Positions 18,334-27,999 of a stretch of DNA of 64,000 nucleotides are shown here, piece by piece (the first letter of the stretch is position 1; each line of letters starts with the position of its first letter). A program made the position numbers and the translations under genes. The notes under the pieces were generated by a model that was given only the letters and a program-made list of their open reading frames with translations, had not been told where the DNA came from and did not search any database. The DNA comes from Bathynomus jamesi (taxonomy: Eukaryota > Arthropoda > Malacostraca > Isopoda > Cirolanidae). The stretch lies in NCBI GenBank assembly GCA_023014485.1, contig JAJOZX010002711.1:422501-486500 (forward strand). Direction: 5' to 3'.

Positions 18334-20373
18334 CAGTGATGGCGAACCACTGACAGGCGGGTCACGAGGCAATTTTTAATGACTCACAAGCTCTTATTTA
18401 AATAAAATATGACTAATTTTTAATATTTTCTGCCTTACAGTTTTAAAGTTATTTTATTCTCCCACCGAAATAAACACATTGAAACGTTTTGAAACGTATA
18501 GTATATGTTTAAAAACGTGCGTTTATGTATGACAACCGACTCATGGTGCGCGCCGCGCGGTCATCCGCCTTCCCAGTTTTGCAGTTGAAGTCCTTAAGTT
18601 TGGGAGTGCCAAATTATTAGTGCAGAAATTATCACCCATAAAAAATATGGCTACAATAAAACGAAAAACTAGTTTTGAAGGTAGTGGAACTGGAAGGTTA
18701 TTTCATGAAGAGTGGACTGTGAAATACGGTGTTATTTAAACAAAGATTTGTGCTCAATGTCAGTCAGATGAGGAAAAGAATGAAATTATTATGCGGCAAT
18801 TAAACCAATAGCAACAACAATCTGCCATTTTCAAAAGAATTTTTAAACCAAACAACAATATTATACTATTATTATAGCAGCTAGTTTTCAATTATCATCT
18901 ACCACTACTCAACACGGAAAACTACTTTCTGATGGCGATTATTTAAAAGAAGCTTTTATAAACTGCTCAGATTATTTATTTTTAGATTTTCAGATCAAAG
19001 ATCAAATAATTAAACGTATTAATGAGTTGCCTGTGGCCAGAAATACGGTCAAAGATAGAATAATTATCATGGACAAAGCTGTATCTGATCAACTTTTATT
19101 GGAGTTGACAAATGCTGGAATGTTTCCAATTTGTTTGGATGAAAGTACAGATGTCACATCACAGGAAGAGCTAATTAAATTGATGACACTGCCTGGGAAA
19201 ACCAAGCAGTTTTAGTTGAATTTCATTGTATTTTACACCAAGACCCTCTTTGGGCAAAAAAAAGTTTAAAATCACTTGAAAATGTGATGTCTCTTATGAC
19301 AAAGATTGTCAATTTTATAGTTGTTCACGATCTTAACAAACGTCAATTTACCAAACTACTGATGAGTTGACTCTCAGTTTTCAGGGGTCTTGTATAACAA
19401 TGTCAGATGGTTAAGTCGTGGTCAAGTTTTGAATCGCTTTGTTGAGTTGTTAGAAGAAATAAGATATTTTTTGAGTACAAAGGAACATGGAACTGACTGA
19501 TGATTGGTTGAATGACTTACATTTTTTCGCTGATTTCACATTGCATTACAATGCTTTAAATAAAAAGTTGTAAGGTCGCGGTTGTGTTGTATCATCAATG
19601 TTTGGAAATATTAAAGCTTTTGAAAAAAACTAAATATTTTCTCAAAAGATCTGGAAGAAGGAAAATTGAAATATTTTCCATTATTGCAGAAACACTTCTT
19701 GACTTCAAAATATTTTGCAGACAATGAAGAAAATAAATCCGACGTGCTCAAAAAGTACTCTTCAAAAGTACTTTCAGAGGTGTTTTCACAATTCCGACAA
19801 ATTGATGTAACATTACAATTCATCCAATTCCCCCATACTATTCAATTTGAAGATTTTCAGTTATCAGCTTTTCATTGGCTTGACATTGGTAATCTAGAAA
19901 TGGAATTAGTTGACTTCCAAGAAAGTGCAGTATGGAAGACTAAATTTATTGATCTTAATCTGAAGTTACAAGAAAAGGAATTGGAGTCGTCAATTTTGGG
20001 TGTAACTAGAGAACAACAATCACTAGGAAGAGTAGAGAATCTTATTCTTGCAGAATGGAACTCTTTACCAAATTCTTTTGCATCAATGAAAAAGCTAGTA
20101 TTAGCTCTGTTAACAATGTTTGGTTTATCTTATTCATGTGAATAGTTGTTTTCCTCCATGAATTTCATCAAATCCACCACTAGGAATGGCCTTGGCACAG
20201 ATACGAGTGCTGCATGTGTGAGATTAAAGACAACTAAATATAAACCTCGGATCAAAACATTAGCAGCTAAAATCGAACAAGTTTCTCACTAAAAATAGTA
20301 AATAAATAAATTATTGTGACCCAATTTCGTTTTTTTTTAAATCAAAAGTAACAAAAAAGGTTCGCCACCACTG
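18334..20373 (+). mobile_element. hAT element with decayed transposase
   Basis: The left end is CAGTGATGGCGAACC and the complement of the right end is CAGTGGTGGCGAACC, a typical hAT inverted terminus. The length is 2040 bp. The flanking octamers (CTCTAAGA, CTTAGAAA) share only part of their bases, so the duplication is eroded or an end is misplaced. It contains the transposase relic at 18647-20292. Confidence 0.75.
18647..20292 (+). pseudogene. hAT transposase relic (BED/SCAND3-like)
   Basis: The start is MATIKRKTSFEG with DNA-binding-region remains (HEEWTVKYGVI, CAQCQSDEEKNEI). Then come RNase H-fold pieces: INELPVARNTVKDRIIIM, QLLLELTNAGMFPICLDEST (first catalytic Asp region), IRYFLSTKEH. 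The C-terminal hAT dimerisation region follows: FSQFRQIDVTLQF, VLALLTMFGLSYSCE, a stop, LFSSMNFIKSTTRNGLGTDT, AACVRLKTTKY. At least five stops or frameshifts are present. It belongs to the transposase family also domesticated in animals as SCAND3/GTF2IRD2-type genes. This copy is dead. Confidence 0.7.
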
Positions 20374-20421
20374 CTTAGAAAATTTTAGATCACTGCAAGG
20401 GTATAAAGTCACCAAATATTG

Positions 20422-20872
20422 GGTAATGTCGTGTTTTACGTTCGTAAACTCAAAAAATTAACAAAATCCTTTATTGAAGCAGAAAAACAACGAACGACTA
20501 TCAAACAGGGTAAATCAGTTTGTAATTGTTTAAATTTAGTAATTTTTGGGCAAGTTGTTGACGTAACCAGTTGAATGCCCAGTTACGTCAACTATACGCC
20601 CTTGCCTTGATGATTGGTTAGGTTAAGTCGTGATATTTTCGTTAGTTTAAACAAAAATATCATGACTTAACCTACCCAATTGTCAAGGGCATACAGTTGA
20701 CCTAACTGGGCATTCAATTAACCTAACTGGACATTCGATTGAACTAACTAATTATCAAATTCTTTTCATAACACCAGGGGTGCCAAAATTATTTCATTAG
20801 GTCATTAAAACAATAGGCGCTTCGATAGACGATTTTTTTTTTGAGTTTACGAACGTAAAACACGACATTACC
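20422..20872. mobile_element. MITE with 36-bp TIRs carrying the GGTTAGG palindrome
   Basis: The left end is GGTAATGTCGTGTTTTACGT and continues TCGTAAACTCAAAAAA. The right end is its complement. The 8-bp target duplication AAATATTG is exact (20414-20421 and 20873-20880). The centre (about 20565-20745) is the palindrome family seen at 326, 649 and 8069. This copy gives clear boundaries for one host element of that palindrome. It has no transposase. Confidence 0.85.
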
Positions 20873-20990
20873 AAATATTGTGTGGTTTTGCATTAAGTGC
20901 ATCATTTTACTTTATCTATTTATAATTTACGGGCAAGTATTTTTTCAAGAATAATTTACGGCCAACTTATGCACTATCGCCCCAATGCGG

Positions 20991-21430
20991 TGGACGGCCA
21001 AACAGGCTTATGATTTAACTAAAATTGTTATTGGTCCATTCATTTTAAATGGTTTTGCGTATTACCGTCAGAGCTGTATTCACTGTATTGTAGAGTAAAA
21101 ATGTCTAACAATCATATTTTAACTTGCCGATGTATTTTTCATGACGTGTCTTGTGTTAATTTCGAATTTAAATTTCTTGAGGTTAAGGTCAGTTGTCTCA
21201 AATGTCTTTTCTTTAACAAATGTAATTGTTGCCAAAACTTCATTTTGCATTGTAATTTGTTTAGTATTAAAATCTTTGACGAACATGTTATTTTTGTAGA
21301 AGGCTTTTCAAATTTTCCCCATACGGAAGTATATGGGAATAATTGAATAATGCCTCTGGCATGGAGGCGTACATTACATATTCTATTCCTACTACTAATG
21401 CAAAAAAAACCTTGGTTTAACTTTATTTGT
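20991..21430. other. Stretch without recognised gene
   Basis: An open frame at 21101-21346 (81 codons, Cys- and Phe-rich) has no recognisable domain or codon signal, and I do not call it a gene. Confidence 0.4.
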
Positions 21431-21434
21431 TCTA

Positions 21435-23445
21435 ATGCTATCCGCAACAGAGAGGAAGCTTTCAGAAAGTACCGTCGCCATACAACTGCTGACTCTCACT
21501 CAGCTTAAATTTCTGCCCGGAATCGTGCAAAATCTGTTCTTCGACTCGCCAAAATTTCCTTCATCCGACAAAAATGTGAAAATCTATCTAATTCTAATTC
21601 TTCTCACTCCTTCTGGCATCTAGCTAAGAATCTCTTCAACATCTTTACTTCCTCTCCTTTCCCTTCTCTTTTCTATTCCGACGGCATAGTTGCCGTCTCT
21701 TCTCCTGACAAAGCTGAACTCTTCGCTCAAACTTTCGACTCCAATTTAACCATGGACGATTCTGGTGCTGTTCCTCCATCTCCTACCCCCTCTGACTTTA
21801 TTATGTCTGAAATTAGAATCTTCTAAAGATGTTCTTTCTGCGTTATCTGGGCTCAACTCTAGGAAGGCGTATGGTCCAGATGGTGTTCCTCCTTTTGATC
21901 TTAAGAACTGTGCTTCTGTGCTGACACCCTGCTTAGGCAAACTCTTTCGTCTTTGTCTTTCATCTGGTACTTTTCCTTCCTGCTGGAACTTCGCTTTCAT
22001 TCAGCCTATCCCAAAGAAGGGTGAGAGCTCTCAACCCTCCAACTATCGTCCAATTGCTTTGATTTCTTGCCTTTCTAAAGTTTTTTAATCTATCCTTAAT
22101 AGGAAGATTCTTAAACACCTTTTCTCTCACAATCTTCTTTGAGATCGTCAGTATGGATTCAGCAAGGGACGCTCTACTGGCGATCTTCTTGCATATCTCT
22201 CTGACTCTTGGTCATCTTCCTTTCGGGATTTCGGTGAAACTTTTGCTATTGCGCTAGACATATCGAAAGCCTTTGATAGTGTGTGGCACAAATCTTTAAT
22301 TTCGAAATTGCCCTCCTTCGGTTTCTATCCTTCTATCTGCGCCTTCATCTCTAATTTCCTTTCTGGCCGATCTATAGCTGCAATTGTAGATAGCCATTGT
22401 TCTTCTCCTAAAGCTATTAACAGTGGTGTTCCTCAGCGTTCTGTCCTGTCACCCACTCTTTTCCTTTTATTTTTTAATGATCTTTTAATTCGCACTTCTT
22501 GTCCTATTCATCCTATCCCGATGATTTCACTCTTTACTTCTCCACCCGCTTCCCAAAGCGTCCCTCACACAGTCACTTCATGATTCGCGTGAGGCGGCTA
22601 TGGGGCACCTAACCTCTGATCTTTCTGCTATATCTGATTGGGGCAGAGAAAATCTTGTGGCTTTCAATGCCTCAAAAACTCAGTTTTTCCATCTGTCTAC
22701 TCGTCACAATCTTCCACACGACTATCCCCTTACCTTCAACAACATACAAATCAATCCTTCCTCTTCTCTTAACAGTCTTGGCATTTCCTTTTCTCGTGAT
22801 CTTTCCTGGAAAGATCACGTATACTCTCTTTCTAAAACAGCTTCTAAGAGGTTAGGTGTGCTGTGCTGCCTCCGCGGTTTCTTCACTCGCACTAAGTTGC
22901 TGTCTCTGTACAGGAGTCTTGTTCGCCCGTGTATGGAGTATGCTTCTCATGTGTGGGGTGGTTCAACCCACACAGCCACACTTGACCGGGTGGAATCAAA
23001 TGCTTTTCGTCTCATCAATTCCCCACCTCTTACTGATTGTCTTCAATCTCTCTCTCTCTTCGCCGCAATGTTGCCTCACTCTCTCTTTACTATCGCTATC
23101 ATAACGGACATTGCTCTTATGAACTCTCTAACTGCATGCCTCCTCCTTTAAGGAGAGCACGCAGCACCAGACTTTCTACACTTTCTAATTCGTATTCTGT
23201 CCAACTATCTAATGCAAAGGTTAATCAGTATTTTCAATCTTTCATCTACTCAACCGGTGAACTCTGGAACAATCTTCCTCGGTGCATCTTTCCTCCTGTC
23301 TATGACCTCCCATCTTTCAAACGCAGAGTGTCTAGGCATCTCGAAAACCCCGGACCTTGATTTTGGCTCTCTTCTTCTCCTATGGGAGGGGCGCTTTTGC
23401 GGGCACTTGCCCTTGGCCCCTCCTTCTTGGATAAAAAAAAGAACC
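21435..23445 (+). pseudogene. LINE (Jockey/CR1-like) with RT and 3' end, decayed
   Basis: The pre-RT region (RNREEAFRKYRRHTTADSHS in shifted frame) is followed by RT motifs. These are SRKAYGPDGVPPFDLKNCAS, FPSCWNFAFIQPIPKKG, SNYRPIALISCLSKVF, LDISKAFDSVWHKSLISKL, INSGVPQRSVLSP, and a YPDD box near 22510 (YADD in relatives). Then come WGRENLVAFNASKTQFF, SFSRDLSWKDHVYSL, RSLVRPCMEYASHVWGG, and the C-terminal LWNNLPRCIFPP, FKRRVSRHLE. It ends in a short A-rich tail after GCCCTTGGCCCCTCC. At least four frame breaks are present and the endonuclease domain is missing. Confidence 0.75.
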
Positions 23446-23530
23446 CTAAACGGTATTATTTTTGTTATGCGTTAGCTTGAACCTCAAACATAAATGAAAT
23501 ATAAACATAAAATAAAACACACCGTAAAAT

Positions 23531-23572
<42 letters not shown>

Positions 23573-23577
<5 letters not shown>

Positions 23578-24149
23578 GATATTTAAAACATCTGACACTT
23601 TAAAAGGTTTGTAATTTTTTATTAACTGAAATAAATGCATTAAATTTTCACTGTACCTTTCCTGCATGAGAGAATTAGTCTCCTAGTGCACAGCATGTTC
23701 TATGTGATACCATCTCAGCTCACGATACTTACACGATACTTTCGACGGAAAAATCCTGTCCAAAAGATTACCTGCGTTTTATGATAAAGAAATATCGTGG
23801 CCACTAACATCACCAGTACTAAACCCCTGTAACTTTTATCTGTAGGGTTATTTAAAAGATAAAGTGTTTAAACAGAATTCATACACGCAATAGAAAAGTT
23901 GAAAACATCAACTGAACAAGAAATTTATCAGATTTCAACGATAGTCATTCTATCCAAAGTACTGAAAAATTTTATTGTTCGTGTGCAAAGACTGTTAATG
24001 AGCTGAGAGGACATCACATAGAGCACGTTTTGAACGAGAGGACTAATTCTCCATGTGTATAGAGAACATACAGTAAGAATGTCGTGCTTTTATTTCAGTT
24101 AATAAAAAATTTACAAACTTCTTAAAGTGTCAGATATTTAAATATCACC

Positions 24150-24151
<2 letters not shown>
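23573..24151 (+). mobile_element. Relic mariner-like element with about 60-bp TIRs
   Basis: The ends GATATTTAAAACATCTGACA plus CTTTAAAAGGTTTGTAA and the corresponding complement at 24095-24147 form long imperfect inverted repeats. The interior translates in pieces to FYDKEISWPLTSPVLNPCNF, LWGYLKDKVFKQN and HIEHVL-like remains, the third catalytic region and C-terminus of a DD41D-type transposase. It lies between (TA)n tracts at 23534-23572 and 24152-24182. Confidence 0.65.
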
Positions 24152-24182
<31 letters not shown>

Positions 24183-24185
<3 letters not shown>

Positions 24186-24897
24186 GAGAAGTGATCAAAA
24201 AGTATCGATAATTTTATTGCTACAGACAAATGAATACAAATAAGAAATAATCGTTTATATATGTGAGTCTTCCTGCCTCTGGCGTCTGCAGTCTGAAGCA
24301 AAATCTGCTACCATGAGTCAGTAGTTGGTTGGAGCGCTTAAAAGGAGGGTGTGCTTTTGCAGTACATATAAATCTCTGAAATGAAACAACACACGTTCGG
24401 AGGCGAACGAAATTATTAAAACAGCTTTTGGAAATGATGCTCTCAGTGTAGCTAACGTTACAAATGGCACAAAAAGTTTAAAAATGGAGAAACATTTGCT
24501 CGTACCAGAAATCGAATCTGTTGGGCATTTTCATCCGTACAAGAAGTGGAAGGGCGGCCACTGCGTTCCTTGTCTTCAAGCGATGTTTCTCCATTTTTAA
24601 ACTTTTTGTGCCATTTGTAAACGTTAGCTACACTGAGAGCATAATTTCCAAAAGCTGTTTTAATCATTTCGTTCGTCTCCGAACGCGCGTTGTTCCATTT
24701 CAGAGATTTATACGTACTGCAAAAACACACCCTCCTTTTAAGCGCTCCAACCAACTACTGACTCATGGTAGCAGATTTTACTTCAGACTGCAGACGCCAG
24801 AGGGCAGGAATACTCACATATGTAAACGGTTATTTCTTATTTGCATTCATTTGTCCGTAGCAATAAAATTATCGATACTTTTTGATCACTCCTCGTA
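24183..24897. mobile_element. Foldback built from two inverted mariner 5' ends
   Basis: The termini TACGAGAAGTGATCAAAAAG and TACGAGGAGTGATCAAAAAG (complement of the right end) are mariner inverted repeats. Inward of them, both arms carry the same 5' UTR and transposase N-terminus. On the minus arm it reads NEMIKTAFGNYALSVANVYK, WHKKFKNGETSLED and GRPSTS. The arms are about 350 bp and meet near 24520. The catalytic domain is absent. It interrupts the 5' side of the LINE that begins at 24898. Confidence 0.8.
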
Positions 24898-24919
24898 TAT
24901 CGTTACTGCTATCCTAGTG

Positions 24920-25320
24920 CAAGGGTGGAGGATATAACTAATAGTGTTGACCATTTTACAGACGAAACATCTGAGGACACAACGTATGTTATTCATGTCG
25001 GCACTAATAACGTTTTTTAAATTCTAGATCGGAAGAGCTGCTGGCTAGGTACAGTGACTTACTAGAGCGACTAAAGGAAAAAACTAATAAGATTGTTTTA
25101 ACAGGTATACTTCCTCGAATTATCCAACGTGCGATTTCTACAGCAAGGCGACCTATATCAACAATAACCTAAAGTCTCTTTGCCAACAGGAAGGAGTGCA
25201 TTTTGCGAATTTTTGGAACAGTTTCTACGGCAGGAGGGACTTGTTCCTCGGAGATGGACTTCATCTTAATGACGTTGGAGCTGCGCGTTTAGGAAGACTA
25301 TTTTATAATACTTTCTCTTC
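24920..25320 (+). pseudogene. SGNH-hydrolase-like esterase domain of LINE
   Basis: In shifting frame it reads ARVEDITNSVDHFTDE, TTYVIHVGTNNV, then SEELLARYSDLLERLKEKTN, ILPRIIQR, CQQEGVHFANFW and LFLGDGLHLNDVGAARLGRL. The GTNN block and the DGLHLN block match the Asn and Asp/His blocks of the SGNH fold. A 2-base excess in the T-run after AACG breaks the frame. The N-terminal Ser block is missing because the foldback element begins there. Confidence 0.6.
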
Positions 25321-25725
25321 TTTTCAGGCTGCCGTAACTCGAACGGTCCCGGCGTAATTTCCTCAAATCTCCCTTGCGCTCGCGAAGGTATCGCAATTAC
25401 AAACAATTTGAAGGTTCTATCCTTAAATGCTCGTGGCTTACGAACTAAAATAGACGAATTTTTTCTTTAATTGTTTGTAAAGACTGATTGAATTGCGATA
25501 AATGAATCGTGGCTTAGCACTGAAACACGTGACTTTGTAGGGGAGTATCAAATTAGAGGTTATAGACTTTGTTAAAAACAGAATAGGTAGGCGAGGCGGC
25601 GGTGTTATGATATCAAAGATAATATTGCGAACGTTATAGAAGTAAAGCACAGAATTCCAGAACTGATAGATTCGACTATAGCAGAACTTAAATTGAACGA
25701 TTTCAAACTTGTTGTTGCGGTTATA

Positions 25726-27283
25726 CAGGGTCCGCAAAAAAAAAGGAGCATGACGAAAATTGCTCTCACGCCCGCATGTTTTGCCGGACCCTTAAATGTT
25801 ATATATCCCGCTAAAGATAAAAGAGCCCAGAGTTGTATAAAACAAATTTCATCAAAATCGGTCATAAAATAAAGATTTTATGGCCACAAACGTGCAATGA
25901 CTAAAAAAAGTGAATTTCCGCGTAAAAATTTAGTTTTTCTCATTTTAAATTATTTTTTTCAGATGCCTAAATAAGTTTAATCAATAAAAATGATAATATG
26001 CCCTTTTCTAAAGAAGATAAAATATTAATAAAACATTATAGACTTGATAAAAATTATGGCGCAATAAAATTATTACAAGAGTTTCCGAATAAACCATGGT
26101 CGAAAGGAGGTTTGGACAAGCTGTTAAGAAAAATCGACGAAACTGAAAGTACTGAAAGGAAACAAGGAAGCGGGAGGCCAAGATCAGTTCGAACCGAAGA
26201 AAACATCAGAGATGTGGAACTAAGAATTTGTAGTCAAGAAGGCAGACCAGGGACTCACGTGACACCGTCCAGAATTGCTAATGAGTTGAGCATATCCGAA
26301 AGTAGCGTCAGAAACATTATTAAAAACGACCTTGAACTAAAACCTTATAAACGGATACACGGGCAGAAATTAACTGAAATTAACGAACAGAAAAGAGTTG
26401 TTTGTTCTGAAAGCATGTTAAGAAATATCACTCCCGAAAAAGTAGACCTCGGCTTTTTTACTGACGAAAAGAAGTTTACGGTAGAACCACCGCGAAATTC
26501 CCAAAATGACAGAGTGTATTCAAGAGTTAATCGTAAAAATGAAATACCAGATGATAGACTTTATGCTACCCGTAATCATTTTTCTGCCAGCGTAATGGTA
26601 TGGGTCGGTGTGTCTAAACTAGGCAAGACATCTGTTTTTTTTGTAGAGCCAAACATCAAAGTAGACGCCCGCTATTACACTGAAACTTTGTTGGAACAAA
26701 TGCTGCCCGAAATGAGACGATTGGCGAATAATGGTTACTTCTTATTCCAACAGGATGGCGCTCAGGCGCATACCGCTAAGTCAACTATTGAATTTTTAGA
26801 AAATAATGTTCCTGAATTGCTTTACCCAAAAGATTGGCCCCCTAATAGTCCAGATTTGAATCCCGTAGACTACGGAATATGGGAAATGTTGGCTGAGAAA
26901 GTGTACAAGCATAAGATCCGAAATGTCGAACATTTGAAAGAAGCTATCGTACAAAAATGGGAAGAAATTACCCAAGATCAAGTAGATAAAGCTATAGATC
27001 AATTTAGGCCCCGATTACGAAGGGTTGTAGAGGTTTCTGGCAAACATATCGAACAATTTTTTTAGTCTTATAATTTCGTTTTCTTTGGAAATTGTAAAAT
27101 TATATGACATGTTGTAGTAAAACTTTTATATTTTCTTTAATTTTTGACGTATTGACATGAAATTTGGTACTAACTTAGTTTATTTGTTGCTTATTTGCCT
27201 AAAATAAGTTATTTGTCATTATGTGTAAAAATAAATGTACAGTAAACATTTTCGTCATGCTCCTTTTTTTTTTGCGGACCCTG
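25726..27283 (+). mobile_element. Intact DD37D (maT-type) mariner-like element, 1558 bp
   Basis: The terminal inverted repeats start CAGGGTCCGCAAAAAAAAAG and continue AGCATGACGAAAAT. The two ends match except that one has one more A in the A-run. The TA duplication is present at 25724-25725 and 27284-27285. The insertion splits the LINE endonuclease exactly at a TA. The transposase frame is uninterrupted (25998-27065). Confidence 0.92.
25998..27065 (+). CDS. DD37D mariner-family transposase, full length (355 aa)
   Basis: This is a cut-and-paste transposase of the IS630/Tc1/mariner superfamily that would act in the nucleus on its own inverted repeats. Residues 1-60 form the first helix-turn-helix (MPFSKEDKILIKHYRLDKNY, GAIKLLQEFPNKPW). 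They are followed by the GRPRS hinge (about 59-64) and a second helix-turn-helix (THVTPSRIANELSISESSVR). The catalytic domain has FFTDEKKFTVEPP (first Asp, near residue 154), LFQQDGAQAHTAKS (second Asp, near 253) and SPDLNPVDYGIWEML (third Asp, near 291). I count 37 residues between the second and third Asp, the DD37D or maT signature. There are no stops or shifts, unlike every other transposase here. The start is the only Met that gives a complete first helix. It could be active, but no expression evidence is available. Confidence 0.92.
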   Translation: MPFSKEDKILIKHYRLDKNYGAIKLLQEFPNKPWSKGGLDKLLRKIDETESTERKQGSGRPRSVRTEENIRDVELRICSQEGRPGTHVTPSRIANELSISESSVRNIIKNDLELKPYKRIHGQKLTEINEQKRVVCSESMLRNITPEKVDLGFFTDEKKFTVEPPRNSQNDRVYSRVNRKNEIPDDRLYATRNHFSASVMVWVGVSKLGKTSVFFVEPNIKVDARYYTETLLEQMLPEMRRLANNGYFLFQQDGAQAHTAKSTIEFLENNVPELLYPKDWPPNSPDLNPVDYGIWEMLAEKVYKHKIRNVEHLKEAIVQKWEEITQDQVDKAIDQFRPRLRRVVEVSGKHIEQFF

Positions 27284-27999
27284 TATATAGGCCCCCACCA
27301 ATCAAACAGCTGATACGGACGAAGCGTTATATCGTGAACTAAAGAGAATAATAGGTAGTGAGCAGGCCTTAGTTATGGGTGACTTTAATTGCGCCAACGT
27401 GAATTACGATACAATGCAGGGAGACGCGAAGGTAATCGTTTAGTTAATCTTCTCGAGGATAGCTTTCTTATTCCAAAGGTTGGGGAACCTACGAGGTTGG
27501 ACAGTATTTTAGATTTAGTAATAACTACGGATGATAGGCTAATCACGGATCTTCAATTAATAGAACCGTTAAGCAATAGCGATTGCAATATGGTAGAGTT
27601 TGTCCTCTCAGTAAGTCACTCGAAACCAGCTAACTCGACTGATATTCCTAACTTCCAGCACGCAGACTTTTGTAAATTTCGAAATGAATTGTCACACGTC
27701 AATTGGGAAAACGTAATGGGGATCTCCAACGCAAAACTAATGTGGGAATCGTTTGAAACAGTATTTAGGACTATAAATGAAGAATGTGTACCGTACAAGA
27801 TTAAGCGTACGAAAGTAAATAACAAGCCCTTGTGGTTTACTTCTAGAGTAGGAGATATTATAAAAAATAGAGATAGGGCTTATAGGCTACATAAGTGCGA
27901 TAAAGACAATTTGTAATAAAAAAATCCAAGCGCGAATTTGAAATCTCCATAGCTCGTGACGGCAAAGAAAACCCCTAGTGATTCTTTCAATACGTCAGC

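Larger units (their letters stand above)
18164..20990. mobile_element. Outer TIR pair enclosing a hAT element and a MITE
   Basis: The left segment 18164-18240 (GGGGCGATAGTGTATAAGTT, then GGCCAAAAATTATTCTTGAG) is the inverted copy of 20915-20990, with about 85-90 percent identity over some 75 bp. Both younger insertions (18334-20373 and 20422-20872) lie between them. Without those the outer element would be only about 0.3 kb, the size of a MITE. Its exact ends and target duplication could not be fixed. Confidence 0.65.
25400..27916 (+). pseudogene. LINE endonuclease domain, split by transposon
   Basis: The first part has KVLSLNARGLRTKIDEFF (catalytic Asn) and AINESWLSTETRDFVG (catalytic Glu), and ends at VVAVI before 25726. 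After the insert (27284) it resumes with ELKRIIGSEQALVMGDFNCA (catalytic Asp/Asn), LVNLLEDSFLIPKVGEPT and LDSILDLVITTDDRLI. The SDH motif appears as SDCNMVEF, with Cys replacing the catalytic His. The linker to the RT (NELSHVNWENVMG, CVPYKIKRTK) ends at a stop at 27914. Confidence 0.7.

Noticed and set aside
21101..21346. 81-codon Cys/Phe-rich open frame
   Set aside because: No domain, no splice context and no homologous copy in the window. Chance open frame in AT-rich DNA is more likely.
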